A DNA stretch of 64,000 nucleotides from NCBI GenBank assembly GCA_052168315.1, contig JBQLZO010000007.1:1-64000 (forward strand). Reading direction: 5' to 3'. Origin of the DNA: JBQLZO01 sp052168315 (GTDB lineage: Bacteria > Planctomycetota > Phycisphaerae > Phycisphaerales > UBA1924). This document shows positions 27,096 through 36,430 of this stretch, piece by piece. The position numbers and the translations under genes were made by a program. The notes under the pieces are model-generated. The model saw only the letters and a program-made list of their open reading frames with translations. It was not told the DNA's origin and searched no databases. Numbering within the stretch: the stretch's first letter is position 1; the number at the start of each line of letters is the position of its first letter.

Positions 27096-27260
27096 GTCGA
27101 CCTGGCCCGGAGGTCGGGGGGGCCGGGTGGGGCGGAGCCGGGGATCGGTGTGCGGGGATCGTCGGGCGCGGGTGTGCCCCGCGCTCGTCGTGCCCGCGGC
27201 GTGGGCACACGCCCGCTCGTCGAGCGTTCACTGGAGACCGCAGTTCCGGAGGTCCATCCG

Positions 27261-27836
27261 ATGCTGGCAAAGTCAATTGGTCGTGATCGTGCCCGTTTCG
27301 CACCGCTCGCGCTCGCCGCGGGGCTGCTGATCGCCAGCGCCGCCCCGGCCGATCCGGCCATCGTGCTGCCGCGCGACTACCCCAGGACGGACGAGCCTGT
27401 CCGTTCCGGCGTGCCGATCAGCCAGTATTTCCGCATGCTGCGCGACAACGATCCGGCCTACCGCATCTTCGCGATGGAACAACTCGTGAGCTTCGAACTC
27501 GGAGACGACCCCGGCGAATTCGGCGCCGGCGCGATCAACGACCGGATCGAGCGCATCGCGCGGGAGGACCCGCACCCGGGGTGCCGGGTCATGGCGCTGC
27601 ACATCCTCACGGATCGCGACGCCGCGCGGGGCGAGCGGCTGGCGCGCGCGGTGTTCGAAGGACTCGAACGGGGAACCCCGGCGTGGAACTCCATGCTCTC
27701 GTATCTGCTGTGCATCGCGCCCGAAGAGTTTCTTCCGATCGTTCGCGAGCGCGCCCAGTCGATGAAGATGGCCGATGCCCACCGCTGGTACTGCGCGATG
27801 GCGCTGCTGATGCCTTCGATGAGTTCCTCGCCATGA
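27261..27836 (+). CDS. Secreted paralogue 2, 5' part (frame interrupted)
   Basis: The 191-residue reading frame has a signal peptide (LALAAGLLIASAAPA) and the same block as paralogue 1: AIVLPRDYP, PVRSGVPISQY and MLRDNDPAYRIFAMEQL. It continues through HPGCRVMALHILTDRD and loses frame near 27808, ending in PSMSSSP. Paralogue 1 has APFEDSLSLIEEI at this point. Restoring one base gives PFDEFLAMIEDR, which continues in the next frame. This is a one-base deletion, a sequencing error or a coupled pair. The stop overlaps a downstream ATG as ATGA. Confidence 0.65.
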   Translation: MLAKSIGRDRARFAPLALAAGLLIASAAPADPAIVLPRDYPRTDEPVRSGVPISQYFRMLRDNDPAYRIFAMEQLVSFELGDDPGEFGAGAINDRIERIAREDPHPGCRVMALHILTDRDAARGERLARAVFEGLERGTPAWNSMLSYLLCIAPEEFLPIVRERAQSMKMADAHRWYCAMALLMPSMSSSP

Positions 27837-28585
27837 TCGAAGATCGCGCGATCGACGAACTGGAGCGATCGCTCGAGACCATCCGAAACGCATCGTCGAT
27901 CCAGGCGGTGCCGGATGGCATTTCGACCACCTGCGGGCAATTCCCCCTGTACATCGCGATCGCGTACGAAACGCTGGAACAGCGCTCCGGTGATCATCCC
28001 GAGACGCTCGAGCGGGCGATGCGGGAGAGCGAGCGGATCGTGGAGCGGATCGCCCGGATCGCGGCCGAAGCGTCGTTCAACGACCCGGCATCGCTCGAAC
28101 ACCACGCCCAGGAACTCGACCGCTCACGACGCCGGACAACGCCCGCGAGCCCCGCGACGGTCTACTTCTCGGTGGTGCTGCAGGAACTGGCCGATCGTCT
28201 GGTATCGCTGCGGTTCTCGGATGGCGAGCGCGCGTTCTCGCAGCGCCTCGTCGATGGTTTCCTTCGCGGCATGGAGTCGGCACCTGTGGAGCCGGGCGGC
28301 CTCGTGGTCCGAGATGGAGTGATCGCGCATTGGCGCGACATCTTCGACTCGATCGATCCGAGAACAAACACCCAGCCCGTCGATGGTGAGCACACGGCCC
28401 TTCAGATGCAGGCCCGGCGGAGCCAAGGAGGAACCATCCTCACGATGCTGGATGAAGATGCGACCCGCCGGCTGACCGCCCTTCGTGCCGCCGCCGGCGA
28501 TCGCGCCCGGAGCGTGAGCGGCGTCCTGCTCGCCCCGTGCTGGGGCGGTGCCGACCACGAACGCATGCGGCTCGAACTCCGGTAG
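27833..28585 (+). CDS. Secreted paralogue 2, 3' part (frame interrupted)
   Basis: The frame continues paralogue 2 after the shift: FDEFLAMIEDRAIDELERSL lies partly upstream, and the ATG at 27833 begins MIEDRAIDELE. The 250 residues are helical and charged and end with LLAPCWGGADHERM. The segment VVLQELADRLVSLRFSDGER corresponds to FVRIARFFASYDPSDRFGDA in paralogue 1. If translated alone it would lack a signal peptide. I treat it as the 3' part of one gene with a probable -1 frameshift. Confidence 0.6.
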   Translation: MIEDRAIDELERSLETIRNASSIQAVPDGISTTCGQFPLYIAIAYETLEQRSGDHPETLERAMRESERIVERIARIAAEASFNDPASLEHHAQELDRSRRRTTPASPATVYFSVVLQELADRLVSLRFSDGERAFSQRLVDGFLRGMESAPVEPGGLVVRDGVIAHWRDIFDSIDPRTNTQPVDGEHTALQMQARRSQGGTILTMLDEDATRRLTALRAAAGDRARSVSGVLLAPCWGGADHERMRLELR

Positions 28586-28725
28586 GTGCCGCGCCACGCC
28601 CCCCGCAACCCATGCCCCCGACTCGCTCGCACACGCCCCGCGCCCGCACTATCGTGGTCGCCCGTCGCGCCATTTGCCTGCGCCGCCCGCCCTCGACCCA
28701 CTCGCTTTCCCGGAGCCCATTCCCC

Positions 28726-29907
28726 ATGAAAATCCACGAATACCAGGGGCGCCAGCTGCTCGCCGATGCCGGGATCCCGGTCCCCGCCGGGCGGGTGATC
28801 GACAAGATCGAGGAGGCGGCCAGCGTCTACAAGCAGATCGCCGCCGAGGCCGGCGGGTCGCTCGTGGTCGTCAAGGCCCAGGTGCACGCGGGCGGGCGCG
28901 GCAAGGCCGGGTTCGTGAAACTCGTCAACTCGCCGCAGGAGGCCGAGGACGCCGCCCGGTTCATGCTGACCAATAAGATGGTCTCCGCGCAGACCGGCCC
29001 GGAAGGGCTGGAGGTCAAGAAGCTGCTCATGGCCGCGGGCGTGGACATCGCGAAGGAGTTCTACCTCGCGATCACCACGGACCGGGCGCGCCGGTGCAAT
29101 GTGCTCATCGCTTCCAGCGAGGGCGGCGTGGAGATCGAGGAGGTCGCGCACAAAAACCCGGATGCGATCAAGAAGGTCCCGATCCACCCGGTCGCGGGAC
29201 TGCAGCCGCACGAGGCCCGCTCGCTCGCGTTCGCGCTGGGGTTCGAGGGACGACAGGTCGGGCAGGCCGCCAAGATCATGCTGGCGCTGAGCGAGCTGTT
29301 CGCCAAGAAGGACTGCTCGCTGGCCGAGATCAACCCGCTCGTGGTCACCAAGGATGGCAAGGTCCTGGCGATCGATGCGAAGTTCAACTTCGATGACAAC
29401 GCGCTGTTCCGCCAGCCGGGCATCGCGGAGCTGTTCGACCCGACGGAGGAGAACGCCAACGAACTCGCGGCCGGGAAGTTCGGCATGTCCTACATCCAGC
29501 TCGATGGGAACATCGGGTGCCTGGTGAACGGGGCGGGCCTCGCGATGTCGACGATGGACATCATCAAGCACCACGGCGCCGAGCCCGCGAACTTCCTCGA
29601 TGTCGGCGGCAGCGCCACCGAGGAGGCCGTGACGGAGGGCTTCAAGATCATCCTCTCCGACTCCTCCGTGAAGGGCGTGCTGGTCAACATCTTCGGCGGG
29701 ATCATGCGCTGCGATGTCATCGCCAAGGCGGTCGTCAACGCGGCCAAGTCCGTCGGGTTCAAGGTCCCGCTCGTCGTCCGGCTCGAGGGCACGAATGTCG
29801 AGCAGGGGCGGAAGATCCTGGAAGATGCCAAGTCATCGATCCCGTCCATGCAGCCGGCGACCGACCTCGCCGACGCGGCCAAGAAGGTCACGGCCGCGGT
29901 GGGCTGA
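28726..29907 (+). CDS. sucC: Succinyl-CoA ligase (ADP-forming) subunit beta
   Basis: This is the TCA-cycle enzyme subunit that forms succinate and ATP from succinyl-CoA with the alpha subunit. The 393-residue length is normal. The ATP-grasp domain starts MKIHEYQGRQLLADAGIPVP and has VKAQVHAGGRGKAGFVKL. The C-terminal ligase domain contains LDVGGSATEEAVTEGFKI and GGIMRCDVIAKAVV, with the alpha-subunit contact region. The partner sucD does not follow, which is unusual. The stop codon is followed at once by C5-TG-C6. Confidence 0.95.
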   Translation: MKIHEYQGRQLLADAGIPVPAGRVIDKIEEAASVYKQIAAEAGGSLVVVKAQVHAGGRGKAGFVKLVNSPQEAEDAARFMLTNKMVSAQTGPEGLEVKKLLMAAGVDIAKEFYLAITTDRARRCNVLIASSEGGVEIEEVAHKNPDAIKKVPIHPVAGLQPHEARSLAFALGFEGRQVGQAAKIMLALSELFAKKDCSLAEINPLVVTKDGKVLAIDAKFNFDDNALFRQPGIAELFDPTEENANELAAGKFGMSYIQLDGNIGCLVNGAGLAMSTMDIIKHHGAEPANFLDVGGSATEEAVTEGFKIILSDSSVKGVLVNIFGGIMRCDVIAKAVVNAAKSVGFKVPLVVRLEGTNVEQGRKILEDAKSSIPSMQPATDLADAAKKVTAAVG

Positions 29908-30092
29908 CCCCCTGCCCCCCAGCCACCCGATCCCCCGCGTGATGTGCTCTGACCGACGGGTGCCCCACGGAAGACGGAAAATCAGCGTTTCTGATCGCGC
30001 CAGAGCGGTTTCGCCGCCGATCTCCCGTCCCGCTCCGGACCCGGCCGACGGTGCCGTCCCCCGAGACACCACTTCAATATTTTTCAACTTGG

Positions 30093-30110
30093 ATTTGACA
30101 TTGTTCAAAT
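30093..30110. promoter_or_regulatory. Candidate autoregulatory operator/promoter of the DUF2089 gene
   Basis: ATTTGA-CATTGT-TCAAAT is a perfect 6-base inverted repeat inside a short AT-rich island, about 20 bases before the DUF2089 start. It overlaps TTGACA at 30095-30100, a perfect -35 hexamer. This fits a repressor site covering its own promoter (inference). No good -10 was found. Confidence 0.45.
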
Positions 30111-30131
30111 CCGGCGCATCCTGTGCGGGGT

Positions 30132-30449
30132 ATGCCTCGCCCATGGCTCGACAGTCTGGATGAAGAGGACCTGGCGTTCATCCGCCGGTTCGTGCTCTCA
30201 TCAGGATCGCTCAAGGCCATGGCCGAGGCGTACGGCGTGTCGTACCCGACGGTTCGGAACCGGCTGGACCGGCTGATCGCGAAGGTGCGGGCGGCGGAGG
30301 AGGCCGGCGAGGCGGGGGCGCTGGAGCGCCTGCTGCGGATGCGGGCCGCGGAGGGGCGGATCGAGTCGAAGCTCGTCGCGGAGCTGCTGCGCGCCCATCA
30401 GGAAGATGTCGGCGCAGCGGCATCGCGCGATGGTGCGGTCGATCGCTGA
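30132..30449 (+). CDS. DUF2089-like helix-turn-helix protein
   Basis: The 105-residue protein has the DUF2089 pattern LDEEDLAFIRRFVLSSGSLK followed by an HTH (AEAYGVSYPTVRNRLDRLIA). It lacks the N-terminal zinc ribbon seen in longer DUF2089 proteins. It is probably a DNA-binding regulator. An inverted repeat overlaps its own promoter region. The next gene, about 95 bases downstream, encodes a membrane protein and is probably in the same operon, the usual arrangement for this family. The GTG at 30123 is an alternative start. Confidence 0.78.
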   Translation: MPRPWLDSLDEEDLAFIRRFVLSSGSLKAMAEAYGVSYPTVRNRLDRLIAKVRAAEEAGEAGALERLLRMRAAEGRIESKLVAELLRAHQEDVGAAASRDGAVDR

Positions 30450-30543
30450 TCGACTGGCACGGAACGGATCGGACACGCTGCGCTGCGGAGTGGAGTTGTG
30501 TCGCACAGCGCGGGGTTGGGACGCGGGGCGAAAGAGGTGCGTG

Positions 30544-31647
30544 ATGATGATGATGTGGCACACGATGCCGATGAAGGTGATGCGCGAGAACAATGTGCTC
30601 GCCGGCGGCGATGCACCACGCCCGGCCGGTCGCGGCCTGCGTGGCATCGCCATGACGGTCGTGGCTGCGGCCGCGCTGTCGGCGGGAGTCACGATGCAGG
30701 CCACCGCTTCCGATGGAGCCAACAACACTCCAACCGGGAACGAGCACGAGAGCGCGAACGAGAACGATCGCGCAACACCCAAAGGCCCGCTCAGCGCGCC
30801 GGGTGTGCCAACCCGCGTGCAGCGCGATGCCACGCACCGGGCACCGATGCGCGAGGATGGCAGCGTCGTGGGCACATTCCACGGCCCGGGCGCGTTCACC
30901 GTGTGGAGCATCGATCAGCCCAATCCCGAAGCCGACCCCGACCCCAACGCCGAACCGCACGCCGACTCCCACGCCAGCGCCGCGCTCGCATCGCTCGGGC
31001 AGCGCTACGCGATGGTCTGCACCATCAGCGCTGACGAGGTCCAGGGACAGGCGTATCTCGAAATGGTCAGCACGATCGACGGCCGCGAGTACTTCACACG
31101 CACGACCGGGCACGCCCCGATGCAGCCCATCACCGGCTCGCTCGACTCGGCCACGCTCGTGCTCCCGTTCGAAACGCTTGACGAGGCCAAACGCCCCACC
31201 CGCATCGCCCTGCGCATCGTCATGCCCGCTCAGGGCACGATCACCGTCCACTCGGCCGCGCTGGGCGCGATCACGAAAGCCGAAATGGCGATGCTGGTGC
31301 GCAGCGCCGATGGCGGCGCGTGGTGGTCCGGACGGGCCAGCGGGCTCATCGGCGGGATCGCGGGCTCGCTCATCGGGATCATCGGCGGCATCGTGGGCGT
31401 GCTCGCATCCCGCGGCGCCGCACGCTCCACGGCCATGACGCTCATGGGCGTGGTCGTGGCCATCGGCGCGATCGGGCTGTGCGTGGGCGTGGCAGCCCTG
31501 GCGATGCGCCAGCCCTACGCGGTGTGGTACCCGGCGATGCTCATGGGCGTGCTCTGCCTGACGATCGGCCCCGTCATGCTCGTCACGATCCGCAAGCGCT
31601 ACGAAGCGCACGAACTCGGGCGGATGGCCGCGCTCGATGCGGGGTGA
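30544..31647 (+). CDS. Membrane protein downstream of DUF2089
   Basis: The 367-residue protein has an N-terminal hydrophobic segment (GIAMTVVAAAALSAGVTMQA, about 37-56), a hydrophilic extracytoplasmic part with a Pro/Asn/His stretch, and three C-terminal membrane helices. The first helix, IGGIAGSLIGIIGGIVGVLA, is very Gly/Ile-rich. AGAGG lies six bases before the ATG at 30544. No enzyme motif is visible. Pairing with a DUF2089 regulator suggests the regulator controls this protein or senses through it. Confidence 0.68.
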   Translation: MMMMWHTMPMKVMRENNVLAGGDAPRPAGRGLRGIAMTVVAAAALSAGVTMQATASDGANNTPTGNEHESANENDRATPKGPLSAPGVPTRVQRDATHRAPMREDGSVVGTFHGPGAFTVWSIDQPNPEADPDPNAEPHADSHASAALASLGQRYAMVCTISADEVQGQAYLEMVSTIDGREYFTRTTGHAPMQPITGSLDSATLVLPFETLDEAKRPTRIALRIVMPAQGTITVHSAALGAITKAEMAMLVRSADGGAWWSGRASGLIGGIAGSLIGIIGGIVGVLASRGAARSTAMTLMGVVVAIGAIGLCVGVAALAMRQPYAVWYPAMLMGVLCLTIGPVMLVTIRKRYEAHELGRMAALDAG

Positions 31648-31899
31648 ATGCCCATGCACCGGGGATCCCACGCGAGATCGAGACGCTCCCAATTGGCCCG
31701 CCCGCTTGCAACCTGATGGCGACTGCAAGCCGGCAACACCAACACCGCCCCGCGCCCCCGCGCACCAACCCGACGCCGCTCGCAACGGCGCACCATGACC
31801 CCCCGCAGGTACCATGCCCGCTCGCGGGTCGCCGGTGAGGGCGTGCACGCCGCATGAGGCGCTCCGACCCGCGCCGCACCCAGAGCAGGAGCGATTGAG

Positions 31900-33609
31900 A
31901 TGAAATGTGGGATGAAGTGGTGTGCCGGTGCGCTCGCGATGAGCGCACCGTGCTGGCTCTCATCGTGCGCAACGCAGCACGACACGCGCGTGGACATGGA
32001 CGCACTGGTCGCCGCGCACTACACGCCCGGCCAGACCGGCTCACGCCTCGTGCCCGGGCTCGGCACGCACCACATGGCCATTACGACCGACTCCGCGCTG
32101 GCCCAGCAGTGGTTCAACCAGGGGCTGGCGCTCGCGTACGGCTTCAACCACGCGGAGGCGATCCGCGCGTTCCAGGAGGCCGCAGCGCTCGATCCGAACG
32201 CCGCGATGGCCTGGTGGGGCATCGCCTACGCCAACGGCATGCACCTGAACATCCCGGAGATGAGCGAGGCCCAGTGGCGCGATTCCTACGCCGCCGCCCA
32301 GCGCGCGATCGCGGAACTCGACGACGAGTCCCCCGTCGAGCGCGACCTTGTGATGGCCGTGGCCCAGCGCACCGCGTGGCCGGTCCCCGATGCCCAGCTC
32401 CCCTACGACGAGGCGTACTTCCGCGCGATGGAGGGCGTGTACGAGCGGCATCCCTCGCACCCGGATGTCGCCGCGCTGTTCGCCGAGTCGATGATGAACC
32501 TGCAGCCGTGGGACTACTGGACCGAATCGAAGACGCCCAAGGGGCGCGCGCTCCGTTTCATCGGCGTGATCGAGCGTGGCCTGGCGGCCAACCCGACCCA
32601 TCCGCAGCTGGCGCACCTCTACATCCACGCCGTGGAGGCCGGCCCGAACCCCGCCGCGGCCGAGCGATCCTCCGACATGCTGCTCACGCGCGTCCCCGCC
32701 GCGGGGCACCTGGTGCACATGCCCTCGCACATCTACGCGCGGGTGGGGCGGTACCACGACGCGGTGACCTCGAACACCATGGCCGTGGAGGCCGACCGCG
32801 CGTTCTTCGCGCTGGGCACCGATCCCGGCGCGTACTTCGTGTACCACGCGCACAACGAGCACTTCCTCGCCTTCGCGGCGATGATGGAGGGGCGCTCGGA
32901 GATCGCCCTCGAGGCCGCACGCCGACTCGAAACCAGCGTCCCCGAGCCCGCGCTCGACCAGTTCGCCTTCCTCATCGAGGGCATCATGCTCACGACGCGG
33001 CATGTGCAGATCCGCTTCGGGATGTGGGAGGACATCCTCCTCGAACCCGCCCCGCTCGCGAAGCGCCCCGTGCTCACCGCGCTGCACCATTACTCGCGCG
33101 GCGTGGCCTTCGCAGCGCTGGGGCGGACCTCCGAGGCCCGCGCCGAGATCGCGCTGTTCGACGCCGCGGTCCAGCGCGTGCCCGAGGACTGGTGGGTGTT
33201 CTCGAACAAGGTGCACGATGTGCTCCCGATCGCGCGGCTGATGCTCGAGGGCGAACTGGCCTACCGCGAGCGCCGGTTCGATGACGCGTGGGCAGCCCTC
33301 TCGGCCGCGATCGAACGCGAGGATGCCCTCGTCTACGACGAGCCCCCGGGGTGGATGATCCCCGTCCGCCACGCGATGGGCGCCCTGCTGCTCGAAGCCG
33401 GCGACCCCGCCCGGGCCGAGCGGCTCTACCGCGAAGACCTGGCCGACCACCCCGGCAACGGCTGGTCACTGCTCGGCCTGCAGCAGTCGCTGGAAGCCCA
33501 GGGCCGCCACGCCGAGGCCGCCGAGATCACACCGCTGCTCGACAAGGCCTGGGCCCATGTCGACCACCGCCCGACAAGCTCGTGCCTGTGCGCGCCGGGG
33601 AGAGTGTGA
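31900..33609 (+). CDS. TPR-repeat lipoprotein
   Basis: The 569-residue protein has a lipoprotein signal ending in LSSC with Cys23. The SALAQQWFNQGLALAYGFNH and AIRAFQEAAALDPNAAMAWW segments are tetratricopeptide repeats, with further TPR-like pairs through to the C-terminus (DPARAERLYREDLADHPGNG). The His-containing motif HLVHMPSHIYARVGRYHDAV lies in the middle. TPR lipoproteins of this type are common scaffolds; no partner is evident. The start at 31900 is preceded by AGGAG. Confidence 0.82.
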   Translation: MKCGMKWCAGALAMSAPCWLSSCATQHDTRVDMDALVAAHYTPGQTGSRLVPGLGTHHMAITTDSALAQQWFNQGLALAYGFNHAEAIRAFQEAAALDPNAAMAWWGIAYANGMHLNIPEMSEAQWRDSYAAAQRAIAELDDESPVERDLVMAVAQRTAWPVPDAQLPYDEAYFRAMEGVYERHPSHPDVAALFAESMMNLQPWDYWTESKTPKGRALRFIGVIERGLAANPTHPQLAHLYIHAVEAGPNPAAAERSSDMLLTRVPAAGHLVHMPSHIYARVGRYHDAVTSNTMAVEADRAFFALGTDPGAYFVYHAHNEHFLAFAAMMEGRSEIALEAARRLETSVPEPALDQFAFLIEGIMLTTRHVQIRFGMWEDILLEPAPLAKRPVLTALHHYSRGVAFAALGRTSEARAEIALFDAAVQRVPEDWWVFSNKVHDVLPIARLMLEGELAYRERRFDDAWAALSAAIEREDALVYDEPPGWMIPVRHAMGALLLEAGDPARAERLYREDLADHPGNGWSLLGLQQSLEAQGRHAEAAEITPLLDKAWAHVDHRPTSSCLCAPGRV

Positions 33610-33688
33610 TCGACGCCGGCACGGCCGCGCCAGCATCGTGCGGCCTGGCTCGCACCCCCGCGCGCCCGCGAATCCAGGGCGACTCACA

Positions 33689-34126
33689 TCACACCGCATC
33701 GCCCAGCATCTGCGCATCCAGCCACGCCCTGATGTCCATCGCCGCGAAGACCACGACGATGATGATCAGCCCGATGCCCCACACCCCCAGCGGCGTGAAC
33801 AGCCCCGCCCACGCGGGGCGACCGGCGTGCGCAGCGCGGGCCTTGGCATCGATCGTCGCCAGCACGCCCAGCGCAGCGAAGGCGAACGCCGAGAGGATCG
33901 CCGCACCGGGACGCAGGGCCGCCGGAACCAGGTCGATGATCCCGATCCGCTCGCCGATCGCCATCGGGAGCAGCAGCACGCCGAGCAGCGTGTACGCCAG
34001 CGGCACACCCGCGCGGCGAAGGGTGCGGGCGGAATCAGGAAGGGTCTGTGCGGCGGACCCATCGTCGGGCGTGGCGCTCCCGAGTTGCGCGAGAGAATCG
34101 CCATCACCCCGCGGCGCGCCCATCAC
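33689..34126 (-). CDS. Small integral membrane protein coupled to scoA
   Basis: The 145-residue protein has a polar N-terminus and three hydrophobic segments (about 42-60, 72-95 and 110-130). Its ATG overlaps the stop of scoA as ATGA, which implies translational coupling. This is where scoB, the second CoA-transferase subunit, is normally found; the protein shows no similarity to it. I do not recognise the family. Confidence 0.68.
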   Translation of the reverse strand: MMGAPRGDGDSLAQLGSATPDDGSAAQTLPDSARTLRRAGVPLAYTLLGVLLLPMAIGERIGIIDLVPAALRPGAAILSAFAFAALGVLATIDAKARAAHAGRPAWAGLFTPLGVWGIGLIIIVVVFAAMDIRAWLDAQMLGDAV

Positions 34127-34845
34127 CCCCGCACCGTCCGCTGCTCAATCCGCTTCTCACTCTTCGTCTTCACCACCGCATCCACGAAGCACCCCGGCGT
34201 GTGGATGAAGTCCGGGTCCAGCGAGCCCACCTCCACGATCTCATCCACTTCGGCGATGGTGAACCGTGCGGCCGTGGCCATCATGGGGTTGAAGTTGCGC
34301 GCGGTCTTGCGGAACACGAGGTTCCCCGCCGCGTCGGCCTGGTGGGCCTTGACCAGCGCCAGCGTGGCCCACAGCCCGGTCTCGGCGATGTAGGTCCGCG
34401 TCCGCCCCTGGAACTCCAGCTCGCGGTGTTCCTTGCCCTCGGCGATCGGCGAGCCGACACCCGTGGCCGTGAAGAACAGCGGGATCCCCGCGCCGCCGGC
34501 GCGGATCCGCTCGGCCAGCGTGCCTTGCGGGTTGAACTCAACCTCCAGCTCGCCCGAGAGGAACTGCTTCGCGAAGGTGTCGTTCTCGCCGACATACGAC
34601 GAGACCATCTTCTTGATCTGCCGCGTCTGCAGCAGCAGCCCGAGCCCCCAGTCGTCGACGCCCGCGTTGTTGGACACGCAGGTCAGCCCCTTCACGCCCG
34701 AATCCCTCAGGGCGATGATCAACTGCTCGGGGATGCCGCACAGCCCGAACCCGCCGACATGGACCATCATCTCATCGATCAGGCACCCGGCCTCCCGGGC
34801 CGCATCGAGCGCCGCGCCGGGGGTGTTGTAGAGTTTGCTCTTCAT
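34123..34845 (-). CDS. scoA: 3-oxoacid CoA-transferase subunit A (ScoA/AtoD-like)
   Basis: The 240-residue protein has the subunit-A hallmarks: IDEMMVHVGGFGLCGIPEQL at about 24-43, VSNNAGVDDWGLG, SYVGENDTFAKQFLSGELEV and NPQGTLAERIRAGGAGIP. The enzyme transfers CoA between succinate and acetoacetate or related acids and needs subunit B, which supplies the catalytic glutamate. Subunit B is not adjacent; a small membrane protein follows instead with a four-base overlap. The start at 34845 is standard. Confidence 0.92.
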   Translation of the reverse strand: MKSKLYNTPGAALDAAREAGCLIDEMMVHVGGFGLCGIPEQLIIALRDSGVKGLTCVSNNAGVDDWGLGLLLQTRQIKKMVSSYVGENDTFAKQFLSGELEVEFNPQGTLAERIRAGGAGIPLFFTATGVGSPIAEGKEHRELEFQGRTRTYIAETGLWATLALVKAHQADAAGNLVFRKTARNFNPMMATAARFTIAEVDEIVEVGSLDPDFIHTPGCFVDAVVKTKSEKRIEQRTVRG

Positions 34846-34994
34846 GCGGGCATGGTACCACCGGCGGGAACCGGGCGGAGAGCCCCGGAATCACGCCCCC
34901 GGATCTCGCCCGCTGGATCACGCCCCCGGATCGCACGGCGGCATCGCCCGGCCCGGCGCTTCCGCGCCACACGAGAGAGGAAGAGGAACCAACG

Positions 34995-35795
34995 ATGGCA
35001 CGCGTGCTGGTGACGGGTTCGAGCGGAACCGTGGGCTCAGCCCTGTGCGCAGCGCTGCGCGAGCGCGGCGATGAGCCGATCGGCTGGGACCGCACGAGCG
35101 CCCCGCCGGGCGATGAGCGGGCCGGCGCAGCGCTGCTCGACCGGATCCGCCCGGATGCGATCGCGCACCTCGCGGTCCCCTCGACCGGCACCGGCGTGCC
35201 CGACGAGGGCCGGCTGGTCGGCGTGCGGTGGACCCGCGCGCTGGCCGAAGCGTGCGCCCAGCGCGACATCCGCTTCCTGTACACGAGCACGGTCATGGTG
35301 TTCACCGACGATGCCCACGGCCCCTTCTCGATCGACAGCGAACCGGACGCCCGCGAGGGCTACGGCGCCGAGAAGCTCGCTGGTGAGCGGGAGGCACTGG
35401 AAGCAAACCCGCGGGCGCTCGTCGCGCGGCTCGGCTGGCAGATCGGCGATGGTCCCGAGGGCAACAACATGGTCGCGTTCATGGCCGCGAAGAGCCGCGA
35501 TGAGGGCATCGTCCGCGCCAGCCGCCTCTGGAAGCCCGCGATGTCGTTCGTCGGCGACACGGCCCGCGCGCTCATCTGGCTCCTCGATCAGCCCGGCGGC
35601 GTGTACCTGCTCGATGGCAACCGCGCCGGGCACACCTTTGACCGGATCGCGCGGGCCGTCAGCGATGACCTGCACAACAGCGCCTACACGATCGAACCGG
35701 ACGACTCGTTCGAGTACGACCAGCGGATGATCGATGAGCGCGTGCCCATCGCCCAGCTCGAGGAGCGGCTGCGGAGCCTGCGGATGAATGCCTGA
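34995..35795 (+). CDS. NAD(P)-dependent sugar reductase/epimerase-like protein (extended SDR)
   Basis: The 266-residue Rossmann protein starts MARVLVTGSSGTVGSALC (GxxGxxG at about 8-14). It has a catalytic YxxxK in EGYGAEKLAG and the order of secondary structure of RmlD/extended SDR enzymes. The substrate is uncertain; dTDP-4-dehydrorhamnose reductase-like enzymes are nearest in pattern. Upstream, the words ATCACGCCCCCGGATC occur twice within 50 bases, a local direct repeat. It appears to be a single-gene unit. Confidence 0.83.
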   Translation: MARVLVTGSSGTVGSALCAALRERGDEPIGWDRTSAPPGDERAGAALLDRIRPDAIAHLAVPSTGTGVPDEGRLVGVRWTRALAEACAQRDIRFLYTSTVMVFTDDAHGPFSIDSEPDAREGYGAEKLAGEREALEANPRALVARLGWQIGDGPEGNNMVAFMAAKSRDEGIVRASRLWKPAMSFVGDTARALIWLLDQPGGVYLLDGNRAGHTFDRIARAVSDDLHNSAYTIEPDDSFEYDQRMIDERVPIAQLEERLRSLRMNA

Positions 35796-35872
35796 ACAGG
35801 ATGCGCTGCGCAGCCTGCGGGCGTGATGATGCTCGAGCGGGGTTGGTCCGTGGGGTGGGTGGGTGAGTGGGG

Positions 35873-36361
35873 TCACTCGAACCCCGGCGGGGCCCGCAGC
35901 GCTGCCAGCCACGCCTCGAACGCCTCATCGGGCGGCTCATCCGTGTGGTGCCGCTCCCATTCGACGGAGATGCTCAGCAGCGTGATGCCCGCGACCTCAC
36001 GAAAGTAATCATCGTTCCGCGCGATGATCGTCGACTTCGTCCGCGCCGGCGTGCCGCGGTCGGCCTGCTTCTGCAGGTTCTGCACCCCCGTGTCCTGGTT
36101 CCCGCCGACGAACGGCCCGGTGAACACACGGTGCAGGTGCTGCCCCTCGCTCCACGCCGCGCCATCCAGCGCGGCCGGGTTGCCATCGCCCGTGTCGATC
36201 GCAATCCGAAAGGTCCCATCCGCGCGCTGCAGCAGCAGCGCATTGCCCGGGATCCGCCACTGGTCCGGACCCGGCACCGGCACCCGGATGAATCCGAACT
36301 TGATCCCGATCCCGATGTCGGCCGAGACCCAGAGTCCGGCCAGATCCTGCGGTGTGCGCAT
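35873..36361 (-). CDS. Hypothetical protein
   Basis: The 162-residue soluble protein starts MRTPQDLAGLWVSADIGIGI. It has a beta-rich pattern (WRIPGNALLLQRADGTFRI, AAWSEGQHLHRVFTGPFVGG) and ends EAWLAALRAPPGFE. No signal peptide, membrane segment or known motif was found. It lies next to the MITE-like repeat. Codon use is like the neighbours, supporting a real gene. Confidence 0.6.
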   Translation of the reverse strand: MRTPQDLAGLWVSADIGIGIKFGFIRVPVPGPDQWRIPGNALLLQRADGTFRIAIDTGDGNPAALDGAAWSEGQHLHRVFTGPFVGGNQDTGVQNLQKQADRGTPARTKSTIIARNDDYFREVAGITLLSISVEWERHHTDEPPDEAFEAWLAALRAPPGFE

Positions 36362-36430
36362 GTCACCTCTCGACCGGAACGGATGGTGCGGGCTCGCCCT
36401 CCGACCCCTTCGCCCCCTTTCGACCCCGTT

